Positions 31,935 through 44,846 are shown, counted from the first letter of the stretch. The stretch is DNA of 64,000 bases from Xestospongia bergquistia (GCA_963965975.1 OZ014411.1:9921501-9985500); one strand, 5' to 3'. Numbers and translations are program-made. Notes: generated by a model not told the origin, from the letters alone.

Positions 31935-33616
31935 GAATATCTGAACCACGATATCTGTGATATAAATTATCATGAGACTCATTACTAAACTGCAGTTGCC
32001 ACTATCATACAATAAAATAGTATGTGGCGTAGTAATCAATATTCTTTTAAAATCATGAATATGTAATGTATATAGATCCATCAACAATGAAAGATCTGAC
32101 AAAGTTTATCATGAGATTCATATAAACATTTCATATTATAGAACTGACACCTGATTCAAAATAAAAGGACTATGAATAAAGAATAAGAAATGTATGTTGG
32201 ATTATGAGTGTACATTGAATATCCTATACAACAGAGCAATGGTATAATTACTTCACATAGACAGAAAATAACACATTGGGAATCCTTACAAGTGAGAAAA
32301 TGAACCTGCAGCAAAAACAGAGGATCCTAATAAAATCAGGAAATAATTTTTTTAGCAAGCTCATCGTCACAAAAACCAGTATATGACCATTTGTAAATCT
32401 TTATAAAAAGGACAAGATCAGTTCAAATGAAGAGGTGTGGTTATTAATTCCATCTAAGCATACTTAATGTATTTCTGTTAAGTTACATATTCATATGCTA
32501 TACTATCCTAATATACATATTAATACTATAATTAATTTGGTCTATTACTTTATTATAAAGATATCAAATTTGCAGTATATCAACTTGATAAAGTCATGAA
32601 CAATATTTTAAACAATATAACAATATATTATCTAATAGTGATTATCCAGTAATAGCTAAATAAATTACCTCATTAGCAATGTTGATATCAGCACCATTTT
32701 CTACTAAAGCTTCTACAATGTCTCTATGTCCTTTATAAGCTGCATAATGAAGGACAGCCCACCCATTCTATTGGAATATAAAATATATCTTCATTACACA
32801 CAACAAAGTATCAATATTATACATATTAGCTACACATACCTAAATCATATACTTATATAGTACATGTACAATATGACTGTCATTACACTAGGTATGACTG
32901 TGATGTATATATATTGATGTTAGTGTTGTAATATTGAGCAACTACATATAAATCTTTATATCTTCTATATAATTGTCTGTATAGGTATTACTACCAATAA
33001 AATCAGGTCAGCCAATACAAGATGCTTTTATGTATAACATTAAAACAACAAATTTAAAGGACTATTAACAAAACACTAACACAAAAATTACTTTGAATAG
33101 AAAAATACATTATGAAATGAATGGCTGAGTGTCTGAAAACAATTCTATTATGAAGCTCTTTATATCACTCATATTATTATAATGTCTATATGAAACAGTT
33201 CATTGCAAATAATCAAAGGCAATAAAGACTACATTAAATGCAGGTATTTAAAAGATAAACTTGTTGACTATAGAAATAGATTTACTAATGTAATAATAAA
33301 ACAAGAAGTAGTTGATATCACTACTAAAATAATTATTTGTCACAACAATATAATGAGCAATAACAACAGAAATATAGAACATCCAAGCATCGTAGTCTAA
33401 GTATTTGTGTGTTTTGTACACAGTCATAAGCTGGATCTAATAAGATTTAATTGTATTGACTGACAAAACATTTTATCTATGCCTTCAACTACATATATGT
33501 AGTTAAATGTGTAGTATATTACTGTCCTCCATTTCAGTTTGAATAACATCTTACTCATAAAGTTAGGTATACTAATAAATTATCTAATAAGTACACCATG
33601 TAATGTGTACTATATT

Positions 33617-33668
<52 letters not shown>

Positions 33669-36600
33669 ATGTTAATAAAAAAGTATGGTGTTTATCTATC
33701 TGTAGGTATATAATGAGAATAGCTATATAGAATATAGAAAATTGATTGATGTGAATGTTATAATGACACTTTCAGTAATATTATTTTATATATTATGTTA
33801 TAGCTTTGAATCAATAAGAATAATTTAATTCATTCTATTGGTATAGTCTTACAAAAATACAACAGATGTAGATAAGAATATGCCAAAAATACCTATCGTC
33901 AAAGAGGGAGGAACTACATTTTCAGTTACATAACGTTTCTAACACTATATACTAACAAACATATACATTCTTACTTTGTTAACAAGGTCCACATTAGCTC
34001 CTCTCTGTATTAAAAACAAACTAACATCTTTTTTTCCATTCATTGTTGCTAACATGACAGCAGTAGATCCTACCTAAACACATCATAATAAAAAATTAAT
34101 GTAAAAGAAAGCAGAGTTATAACAGTTGTAGATTACTGTACTAGATCAGCAATTATTATGCTACAATAGATATGTTTTACAAGCCTTCTATATCACAAGC
34201 ATTATATATATAACAATGGTATTTGATAGTCAGTAGTAAAAAAAGATACATTAATTTATTTGTAGGAGAGAAAAACCTGACATTCCGTTTAAAGAATCAG
34301 ATGTTTACAAAGCTGATATTTCTCAGATTCACAAAGAAACACATTTGAAGACTAGACTCTATACCATTAAAGTACATTTAAGATATACAACTACAGCTAC
34401 AGCTAAACACCATTAATGAACATCAGGCAAATAGAAACAAACTAGCCTATATTTACGTCATGTCTTTGTGAATAGTGGATTCACAGTGTTAGCAAATTAA
34501 CAAAACATTAACTCTTGTGTATTTATTAATTTAGTTTTAATAACACACACTTTTCATGATAATTATAGTTCAAGAAATTTGAGAGTAGGTTGTCATGTTT
34601 ATACAAAGAATTACATAATAAACCAAGAACCTACAATATCATTGATACAATCAATATTAATCAAAATTCACTAATATGTTAAAACAATAAAAATACTTAA
34701 AAGTTATACTACATTAAAATAAACTAACCGGCTATTAAATTATTTAAAGACCATGTTTAGAAGAAAGCAAATGCAACACCATTAAAAAAGAGACAAAAAA
34801 TAATAATATATTTTAAAGAAAAACAATACATTCAAAACAATACAAAATATATTACATTATATCATACTTACCTCCTATTATATTATGAAGATGAAATTTA
34901 GAAGACAAGTAGTCCCAACACCAGAAAAGTGGAGACAAAAAAATAAAAATGACAACAACACATTCAATACATTTATAAATTGTACCAGATTATATCATAC
35001 TTACCTCCTATTATATTACAAAGAAGACATTCAGAAGACAAGCAATTATAACACCACATAATTGAAGACAGAAAAGAATAATATATTACAAACAAAATCA
35101 TTACATTTGAAATACTTACAAAATATATTACATTATATCATACTTACCGGCTATTATATTACGAAGACAACATTCAGAAGACAAGCAATTACAACACCAT
35201 AAGAGTGAAGACAAAAAAAGGACAACAACACATTCAATACACTTATAAATTGCACTACATTATATCATACTTACCCACTATTATATTATAAAGATGATAT
35301 TTAGAAGACAAGCAATGAAAACAACATAAAAATGGTGAGACAAAGAACAATAATATATTACAAACAAAATCATTACATTCAAAATACTTACAAAATATAT
35401 TACATTATATCATACTTACCCGCTATTATATTATGATGACAACATTCAGGAGACAAGCGATTACAAACACCATAAAAGTGAAGACAAAAAACAATAATAT
35501 ATTACAAACAAAATCATTACATTCAAAATACTTACAAAATATATTACATTATATCATACTTACCTCCTATTATATCATGAAGACAACATTCAGGAGACAA
35601 GCGATTACAACACCATACAAGTGAAGACAAAAAACAATAATACATTACAAACAAAATCATTACATTCAAAATACTTACAAAATACATTACATTATATTAT
35701 ACTTACCTCCTATTATATTATGAAGACAACATTCAGAAGACAAGTAATTATAACACCATAAAAGTGATGACAAAAAACAATAATGTATTACAAACAAAAT
35801 CATTACATTCAAAATACTTACAAAATATATTACATTATATCATACTTACCTCCTATTATATTATAAAGATGACATTCAGAAGACAAGTAATTACAACAAA
35901 ATAAGTGTGAAGACAAAAAACAATAATATATTACAAAAAAAAATCATTACATTCAAAATATTTACAAAATATATTACATTATATCATACTTACCTCCTAT
36001 TATATTACGAAGGCAACATTCAGAAGACAAGCAATTATAGCACCATAAAAGTGAAGACAAAAAACAATAATATATTACAAACAAAATCATTACATTCAAA
36101 ATACTTACAAAATATATTACATTATATCATACTAACCTCCTATTATATTACGAAGGCAACATTCAGAAGACAAGCAATTATAACACCATAAAAGTGAAGA
36201 CAAAAAGCAATAATATATTACAAACAAAATCATTACATTCAAAATACTTACAAAATATATTACATTATATCATACTTACCTCCTATTATATTATAAAGAT
36301 GACATTCAGAAGACAAGCAATTATAACACCATAAAAGTGAAGACAAAAAACAATAATATATTACAAACAAAATCATTACATTCAAAATATTTACAAAATA
36401 TATTACATTATATCATACTTACCCACTATTATATTGTAAAGATGACATTCAGAAGACAAGCAATTATAACACCATAAAAGTGAAGACAAAAAACAATAAT
36501 ATATTACAAACAAAATCATTACATTCAAAATACTTACAAAATATATTACATTATATCATACTTACCTGCTATTATATTATAAATATGACATTCAGAAGAC

Positions 36601-39600
36601 AAGCAATTATAACACCATAAAAGTGAAGACAAAAAACAATAATATATTACAAACAAAATCATTATATTCAAAATATTTACAAAATATATTACATTATATC
36701 ATACTTACCTGCTATTATATTATAAAGATGACATTCAGAAGACAAGCAATTATAACACCATAAAAATGAAGACAAAAAGCAATAATATATTACAAACAAA
36801 ATCATTACATTCAAAATACTTACAAAATATATTACATTATATCATACTTACCTCCTATTATATTACGAAGGCAACATAAGACAAGCAATTATAACACCAT
36901 AAAAGTGAAGACAAAAAACAATAATATATTACAAACAAAATCATTACATTCAAAATACTTACAAAATATATTACATTATATCATACTTACCTCCTATTAT
37001 ATTACGAAGGCAACATTCAGAAGACAAGCAATTATAATACCATTAAAGTGAAGACAAAAAACAATAATATATTACAAACAAAATCATTACATTCAAAATA
37101 CTTACAAAATATATTACATGATATCATACTTACCAACTATTATATTACGAAGACAACATTCAGAAGACAAGCAATTATAACACCATAAAAGTGAAGACAA
37201 AAAACAATAATATATTACAAACAAAATCATTACATTCAAAATACTTACAAAATATACTACATTATATCATACTTACCTCCTATTATATTACGAAGGCAAC
37301 ATTCAGAAGACAAGCAATTATAACACCATTAAAGTGAAGACAAAAAACAACAATATATTACAAACAAAATCATTACATTCAAAATATTTACAAAATATAT
37401 TACATTATATAATACTTACTCGCTATTATATTATAAAGATGACATTCAGAAAACAAGCAATTATAACACCATAAAAGTGAAGATAAAAAACAATAATATA
37501 TTACAAACAAAATCATTACATTCAAAATACTTACAAAATATATTACATTATATCATACTTACCACCTATTATATTACGAAGACAACATTCAGAAGACAAG
37601 CAATTATAACACCATAAAAGTGAAGACAAAAAACAATAATATATTACAAACAAAATCATTACATTCAAAATACTTACAAAATATATTACATTATATCTTA
37701 CTTACCACCTATTATATTACGAAGACAACATTCAGAAGACAAGCAATTATAACACCATAAAAGTGAAGACAAAAAACAATAATATATTACAAACAAAATC
37801 ATTACATTCAAAATACTTACAAAATATATTACATTAAATCATACTAACCTCCTATTATATTACGAAGGCAACATTCAGAAGACAAGCAATTATAACACCA
37901 TAAAAGTGAAGACAAAAAACAATAATATATTACAAACAAAATCATTACATTCAAAATATTTACAAAATATATTACATAATATCATACTTACAAACTATTA
38001 TAATATGAAGGCAACATTCAGAAGACAAGCAATTATAACACCATAAAAATGAAGACAAAAAACAATAATATATTACAAACAAAATCATTACATTCAAAAT
38101 ATTTACAAAATATATTACATTATATCATACTTACTCGCTATTATATTTTAAAGATGACATTCAGAAGACATGCAATTATAACACCATAAAAGTGAAGACA
38201 AAAAACAATAATATATTACAAACAAAATCATTACATTCAAAATACTTACAAAATATATTACATAATATCATACTTACCAACTATTATATTACGAAGACAA
38301 CATTCAGAAGACAAGCAATTATAATACCATTAAAGTGAAGACAAAAAACAATAATATATTACAAACAAAATCATTACATTTAAAATACTTACAAAATATA
38401 TTACATTATATCATACTTACCGCCTATTATTTTATGAAGACAACATTCAGAAGACAAGCAATTATAACACCATAAAAGTGAAGACAAAAAACAATAATAT
38501 ATTACAAACAAAATCATTACATTCAAAATACTTACAAAATATATTACATTATATCATACTTACCTGCTATTATATTATAAATATGACATTCAGAAGACAA
38601 GCAATTATAACACCATAAAAGTGAAGACAAAAAACAATAATATATTGCAAATTAAATCATTACATTCAAAATACTTACAAAATATATTACATTATATCAT
38701 ACTTACCTCCTATTATATTACAAAGGCAACATTCAGAAGACAAGCAATTATAACACCATAAAAGTGAAGACAAAAAACAATAATATATTACAAACAAAAT
38801 CATTACATTCAAAATATTTACAAAATATATTACATAATATCATACTTACCAACTATTATATTATAAAGATGACATTCAGAAGACAAGCAATTATAACACC
38901 ATGAAAGTAAAGACAAAAAACAATAATATATTGCAAACAAAATCATTACATTCAAAATACTTACAAAATATATTACATTATATCATACTTACCTCCTATT
39001 ATATTACGAAGGCAACATTCAGAAGACAAGCAATAATAACACCATAAAAGTGAAGACAAAAAACAATAATATATTACAAACAAAATCATTACATTCAAAA
39101 TATTTACAAAATATATTACGTTATATCATACTTACTCGCTATTATATTTTAAAGATGACATTCAGAAGACAAGCATATATAACACCATAAAAGTGAAGAC
39201 AAAAAACAATAAAATATTACAAACAAAATCATTATATTCAAAATACTTACAAAATATATTACATTATATCATACTTACCCGCTATTATATTATAAAGATG
39301 ACATTTAGAAGACAAGCAATTATAACACCATAAAAATGAAGACAAAAAACAATAATATATTACAAACAAAATCATTACATTCAAAATATTTACAAAATAT
39401 ATTACATTATATCATACTTACCCACTATTATAATTATAAAGATGACATTCAGAAGACAAGCAATTATAACACCATAAAAGTGAAGACAAAAAACAATAAT
39501 ATATTACAAACAAAATCATTACATTCAAAATATTTCAAAATATATTACATTATATCTTACTTACCCGCTATTATATTATAAAGATGACATTCAGAAGGCA

Positions 39601-42600
39601 AGCAATTATTATATCATAAAAGTGAAGACAAAAAGCAATAATATATTACAAACAAAATCATTACATTCAAAATATTTCAAAATATATTACATTACATCTT
39701 ACTTACCCGCTATTATATTATAAAGATGACATTCAGAAGGCAAGCAATTATTATATCATAAAAGTGAAGACAAAAAGCAATAATATATTACAAACAAAAT
39801 CATTACATTCAAAATACTAACAAAATTTATTACATTATATCATACTATGAGACAAGGTATAAGAAGAACCATCCTTCAAATTTATCTCAGAAAGTTGTAA
39901 TTGAGCATTTGTAAGTCTTTTAAAAAAGGAAATATTTCACATAAAGAGGTGTGGCTATTAATTCCATCTAAGCACACTTAATGTATTTCTGTTAAGCTAC
40001 ATATTCATAAGCTATACTATCCTAATATACATGTTATTACTATAATTAATTTGGTCTATTACTTTATTATAAATGTATTAAATTTGCAGTTTATAAACTT
40101 GATAAAGTCATGAACAATATTTTAAACAATATAACAATATATTATCTAATAGTGACCATCCAGTCATAGCTTACACGTTACCAATGTATGGAATAAAAAC
40201 ACATTTATCTAAATTACCTCAGTAGCAATGTTGATATCAGCATCATTTACTATTAAAGCTTCCACAATATCTCTATGTCCTTCATAAGCTGCAAAATGAA
40301 GGGCAGCCCACCCAATCTATTGAAATATAAAATATATCTTCATTGCACACAACAAAGTATCAATATTATACATATTAGCTATACATACCTAAATCATATC
40401 CTTGTATAGTACATGCATAGAATGACTATAACTACACTAGGTATGACTGTGATGTATATATATTGATGTTAGTGTTGTAATATTGAGCAACTACATATAA
40501 ATCTTTATATCTTCTGTATAACTGTCTGTATAGGTATTACTACCAATAAAATCAGGTCAGCCAATACAAGATGTTTTATGTATAACATTAAAACAACAAA
40601 TTTAAGGGACTATTAACAAAACACTAACACAAAAAATACTCTGAATAGAACATGTTGACAATAGATATACCAATGTAACAATAGTAAAAAAAATTAGTTA
40701 ATTTGGTTCCTAAAATGATTAGGTTAATAGTTACAACAAAAAAATGAACAATAAAGCAGAAGTATAGAACATCCTAGCATTACAGTGTAAGAGCATTAGT
40801 GAGCTTTGAATAATTACATTCAAAGAAATCTGTAATTAACCTTGATGTGCGTGGGCTCATAGCGAGGGCTACTGTAGTCTTTCAGTGTGTGTGTTACCCG
40901 GGCAAATGGCTTGAATTGCTTTAACTCGGCAAACACGGCACTGGTAGCCACCAAACTATAGTGGACGGTAGCAAAACTTCTGTACTTCTTAAGAATACTG
41001 CCAAATGAACAAAAAGCTTTGAAAGTCTGAAAAACTTTGAAAAAAAGCACAGCTTTCAGTGAAGACTTAAGAATTCCTGAATACAGCTTATGGCATTTTC
41101 CAACTTTTTAAAGTGAGAATTTTGGAAAAAATATTTCTTTGGAAAGTTATGACAATTTTACTAACTTTTGGCAGTTATCTTTGTCGATACATTGAGCACG
41201 ATCTAAAAATACTAGCACCACAGCTGTCATTGGAGAATCACTGGGTTTTACTAAGAAGTTGGAAAGTATTGGGCCTTTTGTCAATTAGAGTGCAAAGTAC
41301 CCAGTAGACGCACTAAAAGGCAAAGCTTTTCTCCCTTTGATGAAGAAAAATGCCGAGTCATCAATAATCATCTTGCGCACATGTAAGATTACATCACTTG
41401 AGGAGGATAAGGAAGTCTCTGGATAATACCGCAGCGAGGTTAAGCACTTTAGTGCATTTCATTTATAACAGGATTCAGTTTTGTTTGACAGGGAAAACAG
41501 TTTGTTAAAGCCTTTAAATGCACATGTACTATGTGTAGTCAACTATGTGGCATATTACTATGTTTCATCTCATTTTGAACAGACAGAACTAATTTGTAAA
41601 TGCTTTTAACTGTATATGTGTAGTATACTACTGTCACTCATGGACATAAAATAAGATATATTAACAAAGAAATAACTTCTCTCGTGTACATTATATTATA
41701 TATTATATACAGTGGGGACAAAAATAATTGAATGACTCCTTTATATTACTTGTAATAGTTAAATATTTGTAAACCACATGCACATTTCCACTTAAAGCAT
41801 TTAAAGGATTACAACTGTACACTATTTTCAATGTAATTCCTTTTTAGCTGTATAATAACTGTTATATCTAGTCTCCTTAATTTTATCCATTTAACCTAAA
41901 GTCCATACTTTTTAGTTATGCATGGAGGCAAGCCAACTAATGAATACAAAAAAATAAAATTATTATTTTAAAAAAGAAGGCATGTCCTACAGAGATGTAG
42001 AGAAAAGTTCATTTTCCCAAGTCAACAGTTATTGATGTTTGGATTTGATATAATGAAATGTACAGTACTAAAATTAAGTAAAATTCCAGATAGACAATTA
42101 TCTTCAATATCAAGACAAATAGACTATAAACTAGGATGTCTCTGCAAAAACATACTTAACTGCTCCTCCACTTTGATTGCCTGGCAAGATGCCCATGTAT
42201 CTTAACAAGTAAAATTAAGTCTCAATTGGCATCTTCTAGGCTAAATGTTGCATTGCCAGACAGAAGCCCCTATAATAACACTACATCATTGGCAGTTCCA
42301 CCTTCAATTCACTCAAGAATAATTGTAATAACTGGACCATAGATGATTAGATGAAAATAATATGGAGTGATGAGAGTAAATTCAATCTAATTAAAATCAA
42401 TGAAAGGACATACATCAGGCAATTAGTGTCAGAGGAGTTCAGAGATGAGCTTGTATATATTCAAAGAAAATATTTTAAGATTGCTGTCACATTAATGAAA
42501 AAAGTATATAATTAACGAAACTAACTTACCAAAAAATCCATACTATTTACATCTTCCCCTTTTGAGATAGCATCTTTTACACCTGACAAATCCCCTTTCT

Positions 42601-44846
42601 TAACTGATTTAATCTATAGCAAAATGAATAAACACTCATTATAGTAACAAAAAATCCTTTTGAATAAACATGATCAGAAACTTGTTAAATGATTTACTTA
42701 TTATAAATGACAATTAAAAATTAAAACCTTTATTATCTATGTTACATTCTAAAAGATTGTACAACAATATTAATATTAATTCTCCCATAATATTTTAGTG
42801 ATTCTGATATAGCAGTGAACAACTAGCATTACCTTAACATTGAGGACAGCAAAAAATGATGTTGCTTCAGAGTGTTTTCTCAAATCACTTCAAGCTAATT
42901 ACTTCAACCAAAGTTGAAGCACTTGCAGTTAAAGTAAATTGGTTACAATATACACAGAGGTCAAATTATGTCATTTAATTTCACTATTCACCTTTGATAA
43001 TCCATTCAACATTAAAATAAAACTTTGTAAGTGGACATACGAATATACAAAATTATAACAGTTAATTGGTCCAAAACAATTTTAAACCTGTCTATCAAAG
43101 TTCAAATGTTAGGAAAAAAGGCTTCTTGCTTTAAATCTAAGCATGTATTGTGCCCCCTAGAATTTAAATTTAACAAAGCAGTACTCATAACTTGCAATGC
43201 TTTTACAGAGCAGTTTTAAAAGAAATGTTATTCACTACAAAATACTATTGTGTCTAATTTTCCCTAAGTGGTTATTGACTTTTCCACAATGTTGCTAATT
43301 ATTAACATTAACCACTCCTACATAATTTTTTACCAAACAGAAGCTATAATACAGCTTCATCCCTCAACGTTAGGTTTGTAGGTTTGAGACAAACATTTTA
43401 CATGTAAAATGATTATGTTTATAAATTTTCTCCTTGTATCCTATTCTATAGTTTTATTAATGAAAAGTGTGCTAACACAAAGCATCATATTACAATCACC
43501 ATGATTTCATGTTATTAACAACTTTCCTTGTACTAATAAATGGCATTAGCTCAATAAGGCAGCAATGTGACATGAATCAACTTAAACTGAGACTGACTTC
43601 GTTTAAAGTAGTGGCTTTGTTCTGAATGTATCTTTTTAAGAGGCACATCAAAGATTTTATTAATCTGTTTACTATTTATTACTTCATATTGCAATGTCTT
43701 TAAGGAAAGACTCCAAAAGACAAAAAAATTGACAAGTAGTAAAAGTTAACAAGAGGATTGATGAACAAATGCAAATATAAATAAACACCTGTTGTTTTAC
43801 TAATTCAAAAGTATTACAGTGTAAATAAATGTCCTATACTCTGTCCGAGTTGAGAAGAGCCCTTCATGGTGTTTTATGCATGGATGTAAGGTGAGGTATT
43901 TCCTTTCCTATTAAAAGCGATTAGCGCTGAAGTACATTTTAAGTTTATTCATTGTTTGTTCACGTGCATGTCATGCGAACACACCAAGTTTTCTCTCGTG
44001 TTTGTGAAGATGCCTAAGAAAAAGAGACTGAGATCACATACAAAGGAAGTTGTTGCAAGTGTCTATGACTATTTGAAGAACTCAGCAGGCGTAAACAGAC
44101 TCGAGATCTCTGAAAAAACGCCTGTTAGTTGATGATTTTGATCGTGAAGCCATCAGACGAAAAATCTACTACCTCTATCAGGCTTTCTCAGTCTTCCTTC
44201 TTCGTTGAAACTTTATTTTCATAACCTTGGTGGCTTTATAGCTGCCTTAAATCGCAAAAGACAATACCTAGTTATTATTTTAATGATAATAATATAACAT
44301 CCGTTCTGGACCGTTCATATGATTAGAATTGTAATTTAGAATTTTCACTTGACAGATGGCTGACTTCTCAAGGTGAAAATTGTTATTTATTAAATCCTCG
44401 AAGGTGCGAGTATGTAGTATGTCAAAGGTATGCCATTGAAACTGTATGGAGGTTTCTAGTTTGCTACTTTCTCGTGGCACTAGAGAGTCAAATCTTATAT
44501 ATAAAATGCGCGTTTGCAAGCTGAATCGATTGGTGTAAGTCCCATGTCGATAGCACGTAAAACGGCAAAGTTATTTACATGTCTGGGTGGCTCTTCTCAA
44601 CTCGGACAGAGTATAGAATTGAAAGCATTGGGCATTAAAGAGGCTGCCACAAATAAACTTGCCATATTCTCTAGATCAACATGTATCTATGTTATATTGA
44701 AGAGTTTTAAATTTGTCATTGGTCTGATAGAGGAGTCAAATATGTACTAAAATTACTACGTCTACCTGTGCCTTGCAATATTATTAAATAATATATATCT
44801 ATGCATAAAGATAATTATAGAAAGAAGATGACCTTACCAATGCCAT
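27305..44846 (-). CDS. Gene A: Ankyrin-ROC-COR-Death protein (ROCO family, DAPK-like without kinase)
   Basis: A predicted cytosolic GTPase scaffold with a death-fold tail; a role in cell-death or stress signalling is inferred from architecture. Exons: 44846-44838, 42613-42530, 40316-40218, 34073-33975, 32767-32669, 31305-31242, 30901-29157, 28596-28152, 28084-28013, 27737-27459, 27336-27305; 3027 nt, 1008 aa, phases close. Residues 1-151 are ankyrin repeats, with three 99-nt phase-0 exons each coding one 33-residue repeat. The ROC-like GTPase has its P-loop at 178-185 (GPPCVGKT), G3 at 360-364 (DSGGQ) and a degenerate G4 near 452 (GSYFDK). The P-loop-to-G3 spacing is about 175 residues because of a polar insert. 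The COR-like region follows (to about 880), then a Death domain (about 910-995). The first exon encodes only Met-Ala-Leu. The domain order matches DAPK1 minus its kinase. The 40316-34073 intron holds the 143-bp array described separately. Confidence 0.85.
31690..31935. repeat. (TATG)n/(TA)n microsatellites
   Basis: A TATG run, a (TA)n run of about 70 nt and more TATG runs, followed by a second TA-rich patch at about 31862-31935. They lie in the gene A intron between the 32767-32669 and 31305-31242 exons. Length is probably polymorphic. Confidence 0.95.
32340..33080. repeat. Segmental duplicate containing an ankyrin exon (partner at 39.90-40.63 kb)
   Basis: About 740 bp here and at 39900-40630 align along their length (for example AGAGGTGTGG...ATTCCATCTAAGCA, and GTGATGTATATATTGATGTTAGTG). 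Each carries a 99-nt ankyrin exon on the - strand: [21 protein letters not shown] here, [21 protein letters not shown] in the partner. The ankyrin repeats of gene A therefore grew by duplication of an exon with its introns. The array of 143-bp units lies between the two copies. Confidence 0.9.
33622..33666. repeat. (TA)n microsatellite
   Basis: About 22 TA units in the intron between the 34073-33975 and 32767-32669 exons of gene A. Non-coding. Confidence 0.95.
34720..39845 (-). repeat. 143-bp tandem array (about 36 units), each a candidate 3-nt micro-exon cassette
   Basis: About 36 head-to-tail units fill most of the gene A intron between the exons 40316-40218 and 34073-33975. Read on the gene strand, each unit has a T-rich stretch of about 105 nt with no AG dinucleotide, the acceptor-like TAATAG, three bases, and a donor GTAAGTATG (GTTAG in three units). 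One example: acceptor AG at 36570-36569, triplet CAG at 36568-36566, donor from 36565. The triplets are GAG x14, CGG x4, TGG x3, CAG x3, TTG x3, CGA x3, CCG x2, GTG x2, GCG, TTT. Elsewhere the units are close to uniform, except for a second variable patch just upstream of TAATAG (CGAAGGC, TAAAGAT and CGAAGAC types on the + strand). Seen directly: the array, the motifs and the variable slot. Inferred: use as exons. The edge units (34.72 kb and after 39.70 kb) are the most diverged. Confidence 0.9.
40800..41480. other. Unidentified less AT-rich insert in a gene A intron
   Basis: This stretch is clearly richer in G+C than its surroundings (for example GTGTTACCCGGGCAAATGGC, AACTCGGCAAACACGGCACT, ATACCGCAGCGAGG). 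It lies between the ankyrin exon at 40.2-40.3 kb and the Tc1-like remnant at 41.7 kb. Its composition suggests an inserted mobile-element fragment, but I see no terminal repeats and recognise no protein in any frame. Confidence 0.4.
41710..42490 (+). mobile_element. Decayed Tc1-like (IS630-Tc1-mariner) transposon remnant
   Basis: It begins after a TA with CAGTGGGGACAAAAATAATTG, a typical Tc1-family end. Broken frames downstream give recognisable pieces: [10 protein letters not shown] near 41980 (N-terminal helix-turn-helix region) and [14 protein letters not shown] at about 42356-42397, the conserved WSDESKF block carrying the first catalytic Asp of Tc1 transposases. Stop codons and frameshifts separate the pieces, so it is dead. 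The right-hand inverted repeat was not found. It sits in a gene A intron, in the opposite orientation to the gene. Confidence 0.75.
43834..44616 (+). mobile_element. Internally deleted IS630/Tc1-like element with perfect 27-bp inverted ends
   Basis: Positions 43834-43860 and 44590-44616 are perfect reverse complements (core TACTCTGTCCGAGTTGAG). Both ends can be read as TA target duplications flanking TACTCTGTCC, the usual IS630-Tc1-mariner signature. Inside, an ATG at 44010 starts [20 protein letters not shown], and a second frame gives [19 protein letters not shown]. Together these resemble the N-terminal DNA-binding part of an insect-type IS630-like transposase. The catalytic part is missing, so this is a non-autonomous deletion derivative. 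It lies in intron 1 of gene A. Confidence 0.8.

Noticed and set aside
31848-32102. 84-aa frame with Tyr-Ile repeats on the - strand
   Set aside because: It is produced by TA microsatellites in a gene A intron.
35433-39581. Open frames of 60-95 aa on the + strand in the 143-bp array
   Set aside because: They are antisense to the host gene, vary with unit drift, and encode only low-complexity Lys/Asn/Tyr-rich repeats.
41113-41307. 64-aa frame beginning [12 protein letters not shown]
   Set aside because: It lies in the less AT-rich insert, but no frame gives a recognisable or conserved protein.
44514-44750. Open frame beginning [12 protein letters not shown]
   Set aside because: It crosses the right inverted end of the deletion-derivative transposon and continues into flanking DNA. 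At most its first part is a transposase remnant.
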